The notes below the pieces were generated by a model. The model was not told where the DNA came from, made no database searches, and was given only the letters and a program-made list of their open reading frames with translations. From an uncultured Arenimonas sp. (lineage in GTDB: Bacteria > Pseudomonadota > Gammaproteobacteria > Xanthomonadales > Xanthomonadaceae): 5,008 bases of DNA. Location of the stretch: positions 1-5,008 of the forward strand of contig CAMLKR010000184.1 of the NCBI GenBank assembly GCA_946480565.1. Reading direction: 5' to 3'. The translations under genes and the position numbers were made by a program. Position 1 is the stretch's first letter; every line of letters begins with the position of its first letter. Below, piece after piece: positions 1-5,008 of the stretch.

Positions 1-2837
1 CCAACGCCGGCGGCAGCTTCATCAACCTGACCTTCGCCGTCGGCACCGACATGCGCGCCATGCTGGTGGAAGTGCTGGGTCGGCTGAACCGCGTGCCGCC
101 GCTGCCGCGCGACGCCAGCCCGCCGGTGGTGGAACTGGGCGCCCAGGATTCCAACACCTCGCTCAGCTTCTTCTTCGTGCAGCTGCTGCCAGGAACCGGG
201 GGCGACATCGCCGACTATCGCCGTTTGATCGAAGAACAGGTGGTACCGCGCATCGAGGCCGTGCCCGGCGTGGCCGGCGTGGAAGTGAACGGCGGGCCGC
301 AGGAAGAACTGCGCATCGACCTGGACCTGGCCCGGGCTGCGGCCCTGGGCGTCACCGTGCCCGAGATCGCCGCGCTGGCGGCCCGCGCCAACGACGTCTC
401 GGGCGGCGCCATCGAAGAGGGGCGCCGCCAGTACGTGCTGCGTTTCGCGGGCCGCTACGCCCCGGAGGACCTGGGCAACCTGATCCTGTCCTGGCGCGAC
501 GGCCAGCCCGTGCGCCTGGGCGACGTGGCGACCGTCAGCCTGAAGCGCCCCGAACAGCGCTTCTTCAGCTACCAGAACGGCAACCCGGCGATCGGCCTGC
601 GGGTGGTGCGCGAGAGCGGCGCCAACGTGCTGGCGACCCTGACCGAAGTGAAGGCCGTGGTCGCCGAGATGCGCGAGGGCATGCTCAAGCAGCGCGGCCT
701 GGGCATCGAACAGAGCTTCGACGCCTCGCTGTTCATCAACCGCGCCATCAACCTGCTGTCGGGCAACCTCGGCGCCGGCGTGCTGCTGGCAGTGGGCTGC
801 CTGTGGTGGTTCCTGCGCGACGCGCGCGCCACCCTGCTGATCGCCAGCGCGATCCCGATCTCCCTGCTGGCGACCTTCATCGTGCTCGATCTCTCTGGCC
901 GCAGCCTCAACGTGATCTCGCTGGCGGGCCTGGCCTTCGCGGTGGGCATGGTGATGGACGCCGCGGTGGTGGTGGCCGAGAACATCGTGCGCCTGCGCGA
1001 AGGCGGCAAGCTGCCGGAAGAGGCGGCGCGGATCGGCACCAAGCAGGTCGGCGGCGCGCTGGTGGCGTCCACGCTGACCACGATCGCGGTGTTCCTGCCG
1101 GTGCTGTTCATTGAGGACGTCGAGGGCCAGCTGTTCTCCGACCTGGCGCTGACGATCTCGATCGCCGTGGCGATCTCGCTGCTGGTGGCGATCACCGTGC
1201 TGCCGGCGGCGGCGGGCGGCTGGCTTAAGGGCAAGCGCCTGGCCTCGCTGAACGAGGCGGCCTATCCGCGCGCCACCGAATGGCTGATGCGCTGGACCAA
1301 CAGCCGGCGCCGCCAGGTCGGCTGGATCGTCGGCCTGGTGTTGCTGCCGGCCCTGGGCGCCTGGCTGCTGGTGCCTCGCCTGGACTACCTGCCGCCGGTG
1401 AAGCGTGCGGCCATCGACGCCTTCTTCAGCTTCCCGCCGGGCATGACGCCGGCGGTGGTGAACGAAGAGATGGGCGGCCTGATCCGGGAACGCATGGCGC
1501 CCTACATGGATGGCACGAAGTCGCCCCAGCTCAAGAACTGGTACCTGCTGCTGTGGCCCGGCGGCGGCACCCTGGGCGCGCGCGTCGAGGACGAGTCGAA
1601 GATCGGCGAGCTCGAGCGCATCGTGCGCGACGAAGTCGTGGTCGGCTTCCCCGACACCCGCGCCTTCGCCACCGAGGGCGACCTGTTCGGCGGTTTCGGC
1701 GGCTCGGCGCGCGCGATCCAGATCCACCTGCAGAGCGGCGACACCGAGGCGCTGGCGCGGGTGGCCGGCCAGGGCCGCGAACTGCTGCAGCAGCAGTTCC
1801 CCGGCGCCAACGTGCAGGCCTTCCCGGAAGCCGACGCGGTCAGCCCCGAGCTGCGCATCCGCGCCAACGACCGGCGCCTGGCCGAGGCCGGCTGGAACCG
1901 CGCCGAACTCGGCACCGTGGTGCGTGCGCTGGGCGAGGGCATGTGGCTGGGCGAACATTTCGACGGCGACCGTCGCATGCCGATCATCCTGGGCGCGGAG
2001 ACGCCGGTGGCGCCGGATGCGCTGGTGGACACCGCGGTGATGACGCCGCTGGCCGGCGTGGTGCCGCTCGGCGACCTGGCCCACGTCGAGCTGACCCTGA
2101 GCCCGAACCAGCTGCGCCGCGTCGACCGCCGCCGCACCGTCACCCTGACCGTGGACCCGCCGGCGACGATGTCGCTGGAAGAGGCGCTGGCCAAGGTCGA
2201 GGGCGAGGTGGTGCCGCGCCTGCGCGAGTGGCTGCCCGAAGGCGGCGGCGTGCGCGTCTCGGGCAGCGCCGACCGGCTGGACGCGGTGATCTCGACCATG
2301 CTCGGCAACTTCGGCCTGGCGCTGCTGGTGCTGTTCATGCTGATGGCGGCGATGTTCCGCTCGCTGCGCGACAGCGCGTTCGTGATGCTGGCGTTGCCTA
2401 TGGCGGTGTTCGGCGGCGTTCTGGGGCTGCGCGCGCTGGGCCTGTTCACCACCCAGTCGCTGGACCTGCTGTCGATGATCGGCTTCATCATGCTGTTGGG
2501 CATGGTGATCAACAACGCCATCCTGCTGGTGGCGCAGACGCGCGTCGCCGAATCCGAAGGGCTGGGCATCGAGGACGCCGTGCGCCAGGCGCTGGCCCAG
2601 CGCCTTCGGCCGATCCTGATCGGCGCGCTCACGGGCGTGGTCGGCGCGCTGCCGATGGCGGTCAACCCCGGCCCGGGCAGCGTGATCTACCGCGGCCTGG
2701 CCGCGGTGACGGTCGGCGGCGTGGGCCTGTCGCTGGTCTTCACCCTGGTGTTGATGCCGGCGTTGCTGCGCCTGTCCGCCGAGTTCAAACCCCTGTCCCT
2801 GCGTCGCCCGCGCCCGGCCCTGCCGGCCGCGGCCTGA
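1..2837 (+). CDS. RND-family efflux transporter permease subunit (5'-truncated by window edge)
   Basis: Inner-membrane, proton-driven pump of the resistance-nodulation-division superfamily, probably the HAE-type (drug/amphiphile) branch. The reading frame is open to the left edge (first full codon at base 3) and already reads porter-domain sequence (GSFINLTF.VGTDM, RLNRVPPLP), so the ATG at 51 is internal. Against the usual 1020-1050 residues, TM1 and roughly 80-90 N-terminal residues are missing. The first periplasmic porter loop runs to about 740. TM2-TM6 lie at about 745-1220, TM7 at about 1320-1376, the second periplasmic loop at about 1380-2290, and TM8-TM12 at about 2295-2775. TM4 carries GMVMDAAVVVAEN (945-983), TM10 GMVINNAILLVAQ (2499-2537), and TM11 starts with RLRPI (2601-2615). 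Compared with AcrB, the first TM4 Asp is kept, the second is Ala, and the TM10 Lys is Asn. There is no CzcA/CusA-like heavy-metal signature. The stop overlaps the adaptor's ribosome binding site, so the two are co-expressed. Family assignment is firm; substrate is unknown. Confidence 0.95.
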   Translation, partial: NAGGSFINLTFAVGTDMRAMLVEVLGRLNRVPPLPRDASPPVVELGAQDSNTSLSFFFVQLLPGTGGDIADYRRLIEEQVVPRIEAVPGVAGVEVNGGPQEELRIDLDLARAAALGVTVPEIAALAARANDVSGGAIEEGRRQYVLRFAGRYAPEDLGNLILSWRDGQPVRLGDVATVSLKRPEQRFFSYQNGNPAIGLRVVRESGANVLATLTEVKAVVAEMREGMLKQRGLGIEQSFDASLFINRAINLLSGNLGAGVLLAVGCLWWFLRDARATLLIASAIPISLLATFIVLDLSGRSLNVISLAGLAFAVGMVMDAAVVVAENIVRLREGGKLPEEAARIGTKQVGGALVASTLTTIAVFLPVLFIEDVEGQLFSDLALTISIAVAISLLVAITVLPAAAGGWLKGKRLASLNEAAYPRATEWLMRWTNSRRRQVGWIVGLVLLPALGAWLLVPRLDYLPPVKRAAIDAFFSFPPGMTPAVVNEEMGGLIRERMAPYMDGTKSPQLKNWYLLLWPGGGTLGARVEDESKIGELERIVRDEVVVGFPDTRAFATEGDLFGGFGGSARAIQIHLQSGDTEALARVAGQGRELLQQQFPGANVQAFPEADAVSPELRIRANDRRLAEAGWNRAELGTVVRALGEGMWLGEHFDGDRRMPIILGAETPVAPDALVDTAVMTPLAGVVPLGDLAHVELTLSPNQLRRVDRRRTVTLTVDPPATMSLEEALAKVEGEVVPRLREWLPEGGGVRVSGSADRLDAVISTMLGNFGLALLVLFMLMAAMFRSLRDSAFVMLALPMAVFGGVLGLRALGLFTTQSLDLLSMIGFIMLLGMVINNAILLVAQTRVAESEGLGIEDAVRQALAQRLRPILIGALTGVVGALPMAVNPGPGSVIYRGLAAVTVGGVGLSLVFTLVLMPALLRLSAEFKPLSLRRPRPALPAAA

Positions 2838-2848
2838 GGAGTGCCGCC
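2835..2848 (+). promoter_or_regulatory. Shine-Dalgarno of adaptor gene overlapping permease stop
   Basis: GAGGAG at 2836-2841 is a strong ribosome binding site seven bases before the ATG at 2849. It shares bases with the permease TGA stop at 2835-2837. A ribosome terminating on the permease therefore covers the adaptor's initiation site, which suggests translational coupling and an operon. It also fixes the adaptor start at 2849, even though its reading frame is open far upstream. Confidence 0.8.
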
Positions 2849-3943
2849 ATGAAACGCCCGCTGACCCCGATCTTCGCCTTCGTTCTCGCCGCCGGCCTGG
2901 CGCAGGCCCAGGAGGCCGCCGCTCCGGAGGGTCCGCCGCCCGCCCCGGTGCAGACGGCGCTGGCCGAGCGCGCGCAGTTCGCGCCGGTGCTGTGGTCGCC
3001 GGGCGGCGTCGTCAGCCGCGAGGATTCGCGCGTCGCCTCGGAGATCGCCGGCCGCGTCGTCCAGGTCGCCGAGGTCGGCACCGAACTCAAGCGTGGTGCC
3101 GTGCTCGCGCGGCTGGACGACAGCATGCTGCGCCTGAAGGAGCAGGACGACCTGGCCAACCTGCGCCGCATCGAGGCCCAGCTCGAGTTCGCCCGCAAGC
3201 AGGAGCAGCGCTACCAGGAACTGGTGCGCCAGAACACCATCGCCGCGACCCAGCTCGACCTGACGCGCTCCGAACGCCAGGTGCTGGAACAGGACCTGGC
3301 GCGCGCACGCGTCACCGTCGCCCGCACCCGGCAGGAGCGCGACTACGCCGTGGTGCGTGCGCCCTTCGACGGCGTGGTGGCCGAACGGTTTGCCCAGGCC
3401 GGGGAGTACCTGGGCGTCGGCGCGCCGGTGCTGCGCCTGGTCAACACCGGTTCGCTGGAGGTGACGGCGCGTGCGCCGATCGCGCTGGCGGCGCTGCTGC
3501 AGTCCGGCCAGCCGGTGTCGGTGCGCTGGGAGGACCAGCTGGTGCAGGCCAGGCTGCGCAGCGTGGTGCCGGTGGGTGACCAGGCCTCGCGCCAGCTCGA
3601 GGTGCGGGTGGTGCTGCCGGGCGGCGATTGGCCGATCGGCGCCGGCGTGCAGGTGGCCCTGCCGAACGCGGCGCCGCGCGCCGCGGTGGCGGTGCCGCGC
3701 GATGCGCTGCTGCTGCGCAAGGACGGCGCCTTCGTGGTCAAGGTCGGTGCCGACGACCGCACCCAGCGTATCGCGGTGCAGACCGGCGCCAGCCGCGGCG
3801 ACCTGGTGGAAGTCACCGGCCAGGTGATGGCTGGCGATCGCCTGGTGGTGCGCGGAGGCGAGCGCCTGCAGGCGGGGCAGCGGGTGACCGTGGCCAACCG
3901 CGCGGTGGCGTCGGTGCCGGGCGTCGCCCGCGGCGCGCGCTGA
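2849..3943 (+). CDS. RND efflux periplasmic adaptor subunit (membrane fusion protein, HlyD/AcrA family)
   Basis: A 364-residue adaptor that should link the upstream RND permease to an outer-membrane channel in the periplasm. Residues 1-20 form a Sec signal peptide (Lys/Arg, hydrophobic FAFVLAAGLA, then AQA before the likely cleavage site). There is no lipobox Cys, so it is probably soluble rather than a lipoprotein. The first lipoyl half is at about 60-91 (SEIAGRV...GTELKRGAVLARLDD). An alpha-helical coiled-coil hairpin follows at about 92-165, close to AcrA's length. The second lipoyl half is at about 166-205 (VVRAPFDGVVAERF..GEYLGVGAPVL). A beta-barrel at about 205-280 and a membrane-proximal domain at about 280-350 complete the usual order. 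The hairpin tip reads RYQELVRQNTIA, near the RxxxL-x6-S/T TolC-docking motif. No Cys or His/Met-rich metal sites are visible, which argues against a CusB/CzcB role. The start is set by the GAGGAG site. The adaptor follows the permease, the reverse of acrAB/mexAB order. Confidence 0.93.
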   Translation: MKRPLTPIFAFVLAAGLAQAQEAAAPEGPPPAPVQTALAERAQFAPVLWSPGGVVSREDSRVASEIAGRVVQVAEVGTELKRGAVLARLDDSMLRLKEQDDLANLRRIEAQLEFARKQEQRYQELVRQNTIAATQLDLTRSERQVLEQDLARARVTVARTRQERDYAVVRAPFDGVVAERFAQAGEYLGVGAPVLRLVNTGSLEVTARAPIALAALLQSGQPVSVRWEDQLVQARLRSVVPVGDQASRQLEVRVVLPGGDWPIGAGVQVALPNAAPRAAVAVPRDALLLRKDGAFVVKVGADDRTQRIAVQTGASRGDLVEVTGQVMAGDRLVVRGGERLQAGQRVTVANRAVASVPGVARGAR

Positions 3944-3958
3944 GTTCCGCGCCTCCGC
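3944..3958. other. Short convergent intergenic gap between adaptor and ppk2
   Basis: Only 15 bases separate two convergent stop codons. CTGAG (3940-3944) and CTCAG (3958-3962), each containing one gene's TGA, form a 5-bp inverted repeat around a 13-base loop. There is no T-run on either side, so this is at most a weak bidirectional stem and not a convincing intrinsic terminator. Transcripts of the two genes probably overlap at their 3' ends. Confidence 0.4.
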
Positions 3959-4735
3959 TCAGTAGCGGCCCTTGATCGGTTTCACCGGCCCGGTGTAGCG
4001 CTCCTTGCCGGGTTTGCCCTTCAGGGGCGGGAATTCGAACTTCGGCTCCGGCACGGCGCATTCGGGCAGCTGGTCGAGCAGATGCCGGATCAGGTTCAGG
4101 CGGCCGCGCTTCTGGTCGTTGAAGTCCACCACGTGCCAGGGCGCCCAGCGGTGGTGGGTGGCCCTGAACATGGCGTCGCGGGCGCGGCCATAGTCGGCGT
4201 ACTTCTCGCGCGCCTTGACGTCGATGGGCGAGAGTTTCCAGCGCTTGACCGGGTCGAGCAGGCGTTCGGCGAAGCGCTCCTCCTGCTTGTCCTGGTCCAC
4301 GGCCAGCCAGTACTTGAACAGCAGGATGCCGTCGTCCACCAGCTGGCGCTCGAACACCGGCGCCTGCTTCAGGAACGCCGCCACCTGGGCGGGCGTGGCG
4401 AAACCCATGACCTTCTCGACGCCGGCGCGGTTGTACCAGCTGCGGTCGAACAGGCTGATCTCGCCGGCCGAGGGCAGGTGCGGCACGTAGCGCTGGAAAT
4501 ACCACTGGCCGGCCTCGCGTTCGGTCGGCTTGGCCAGCGCGACCACGTGGCACTGGCGCGGGCTGAGGCAGTCGGCGATCGCGCTGATGGCGCCGCCCTT
4601 GCCGGCGGTGTCGCGGCCTTCGAACAGCACGACGATGCGCTTGCCGGTGTGCTGCAGCCAGCGCGCCATCACGTTCAGTTCGACCTGGAGCTTCTCCAGT
4701 TCCTCTTCGTAGTCCTTGCGCTTGAGCTTGGCCAT
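3959..4735 (-). CDS. ppk2: Polyphosphate kinase 2 family protein, class I-like
   Basis: A cytoplasmic polyphosphate:nucleotide phosphotransferase of 258 residues. The family transfers phosphate between inorganic polyphosphate and nucleoside di-/triphosphates, class I enzymes typically using polyP to make NTP from NDP. It is a single-domain P-loop protein. Walker A is FEGRDTAGKGG (38-48, GxxxxGK with K46). A conserved TEREAGQWYFQRY stretch is at 71-83, Walker B is SLFDRSWYNRAGVE (94-107, D97), and LLFKYWL is at 138-144. The lid region at about 148-190 contains DPVKRWKLSP and RARDAMF, and APWHVVDFNDQKRGRLNLI is at 198-216. These match the single-domain PPK2 type seen in Pseudomonas. The length is normal for a compact class I enzyme. 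The final 20 residues form a Lys/Gly-rich tail. The ATG at 4735 is supported by a GGGAG site seven bases upstream and by the family-typical N-terminus (KLKRKDYEEELEKLQVEL). It converges with the efflux operon and lies downstream of moaB on the same strand. Exact nucleotide preference cannot be read from sequence alone. Confidence 0.95.
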   Translation of the reverse strand: MAKLKRKDYEEELEKLQVELNVMARWLQHTGKRIVVLFEGRDTAGKGGAISAIADCLSPRQCHVVALAKPTEREAGQWYFQRYVPHLPSAGEISLFDRSWYNRAGVEKVMGFATPAQVAAFLKQAPVFERQLVDDGILLFKYWLAVDQDKQEERFAERLLDPVKRWKLSPIDVKAREKYADYGRARDAMFRATHHRWAPWHVVDFNDQKRGRLNLIRHLLDQLPECAVPEPKFEFPPLKGKPGKERYTGPVKPIKGRY

Positions 4736-4747
4736 GCGTGGGCTCCC
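4736..4747 (-). promoter_or_regulatory. Ribosome binding site of ppk2
   Basis: On the minus strand GGGAG (plus-strand CTCCC, 4743-4747) sits seven bases before the ATG at 4735. This supports that start over the longer alternative reading frame running to 4790, which lies in a different frame and encodes no recognisable protein. Confidence 0.6.
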
Positions 4748-4820
4748 GGGTGGCTTGGCTTACCCTGCCACATCCGGGGTTCGCCGGCACTCCCGGGACT
4801 GGGCTTTGGCTGGACGGGTC
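4736..4820 (-). other. Intergenic region between moaB and ppk2
   Basis: An 85-base spacer following the moaB stop and preceding ppk2. I see no clear -35/-10 pair, no sigma-54 element and no hairpin plus T-run terminator. The 8-mer CTCCCGGG (plus strand) occurs twice, at 4743-4750 and 4790-4797. The second is part of a perfect palindrome TCCCGGGA (4791-4798), and the first includes the ppk2 Shine-Dalgarno. Whether ppk2 has its own promoter or is read from moaB cannot be settled by eye. Confidence 0.4.
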
Positions 4821-5008
4821 TCAGGCTTCGCGCAGGCGCGGGCGCAGGTTGGCGAGGTTGCAGGGCGTGGTGCGGGCGTCGAGCTGGGCGCGGATCAGTT
4901 TTTCCCAGCCGGTGCGGCAGGCCGAGGTGGAGCCGGGCAGGGCGAACAGGAAGGTGGCGTTGGCCAGGCCGGCGAAGGCGCGCGACTGCAGGGTGCTGGT
5001 GCCGATCT
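4821..5008 (-). CDS. moaB: Molybdenum cofactor biosynthesis protein B (C-terminal part, truncated by window edge)
   Basis: The minus strand reads 61 codons to a TGA at 4821-4823, beginning IGTSTLQSRAFAGLANATF and continuing FALPGSTSACRTGWEKLI, then QLDARTTPCNL. This closely matches the C-terminal third of E. coli MoaB (IGTSTLQSRAVAGVAN, AMPGSTKACRTAWE, QLDARTRPCN). The partial codon at the edge (xAG) is compatible with the Glu that precedes this motif in MoaB. The MoaB/MogA fold binds molybdopterin. Family members adenylylate it before metal insertion, though the role of E. coli MoaB itself is less clear than that of MogA. The full protein should be about 170 residues, so roughly 110 lie outside the window. 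The tail ends LRPRLREA, slightly longer and more basic than the E. coli end. The frame is intact, with no sign of decay. It is read in the same direction as ppk2, 85 bases upstream of it. Confidence 0.93.
   Translation of the reverse strand, partial: IGTSTLQSRAFAGLANATFLFALPGSTSACRTGWEKLIRAQLDARTTPCNLANLRPRLREA

Noticed and set aside
51..53. ATG as the start of the permease
   Set aside because: The frame is open and homologous to RND porter sequence right to the window edge, and TM1 would be missing. This is an internal Met.
957..962. Permease could be a heavy-metal (CzcA/CusA-type) RND pump because of the altered TM4 motif
   Set aside because: The TM4 and TM10 motifs and porter loops do not match the heavy-metal branch, and neither permease nor adaptor shows His/Met/Cys metal-binding clusters.
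569..1234. Minus-strand open frames opposite the permease (also 1502-2665 and 2785-3198)
   Set aside because: Ser/Arg/Thr-rich antisense shadows of a strongly codon-biased gene. No domains and no convincing ribosome binding sites were noticed.
1280..2848. Very long open frame that is continuous with the adaptor frame and overlaps the permease, about 520 codons before the adaptor ATG
   Set aside because: Its translation is Arg/Ala/Gly/Pro-rich low-complexity sequence with no domain, as expected of an off-frame in GC-rich DNA. The adaptor has its own signal peptide, ATG and Shine-Dalgarno at 2849, and the permease frame has full family similarity.
3813..4790. 325-codon minus-strand frame overlapping ppk2 and the adaptor end
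   Set aside because: Translation is Arg/Ala/Pro/Gly-rich with no recognisable domain. The PPK2 frame with Walker motifs occupies the same DNA on the same strand.
4751..4820. Possible intrinsic terminator for moaB
   Set aside because: Only short GC stems (for example CCGG...CCGG, 4 bp) are present, with no following T-run on the minus strand.

Overview
This is a gene-dense, very GC-rich window (about two thirds to 70% G+C by eye, with strong G/C third-position bias), typical of a high-GC proteobacterium. Protein resemblance fits a gammaproteobacterium of the Xanthomonadaceae/Lysobacter kind. That placement is an inference from sequence style only. I see no mobile elements, CRISPR array, RNA genes or foreign-looking base composition.

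Layout: bases 1-2837 (+) are the 3' part of an RND-family efflux permease that enters from outside the window, lacking only about its first 80-90 residues. Eleven bases later, a Shine-Dalgarno that overlaps the permease stop leads into a complete periplasmic adaptor (membrane fusion) protein, 2849-3943 (+). Only 15 bases separate this from the convergent 3' end of a class I-like PPK2 polyphosphate kinase, 3959-4735 (-). Upstream of ppk2 on the same strand, after an 85-base gap, lies the C-terminal 61 codons of moaB (molybdenum cofactor biosynthesis protein B), 4821-5008 (-), which leaves the window at the right edge.

How they work together: permease and adaptor should form the inner-membrane and periplasmic parts of a tripartite drug/solute efflux pump. 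The outer-membrane channel is not in the window. It may lie upstream of the permease or be a shared TolC-type protein elsewhere. PPK2 and MoaB are housekeeping or metabolic enzymes (polyphosphate-nucleotide phosphotransfer and molybdopterin cofactor synthesis) with no evident tie to the pump.

I did not find a clearly new system. The most interesting points are the permease's non-canonical proton-relay residues, in which the second TM4 aspartate and the TM10 lysine of AcrB-type pumps are replaced by Ala and Asn; the permease-before-adaptor order with a translation-coupling arrangement; and a near-intact TolC-docking tip motif in the adaptor.
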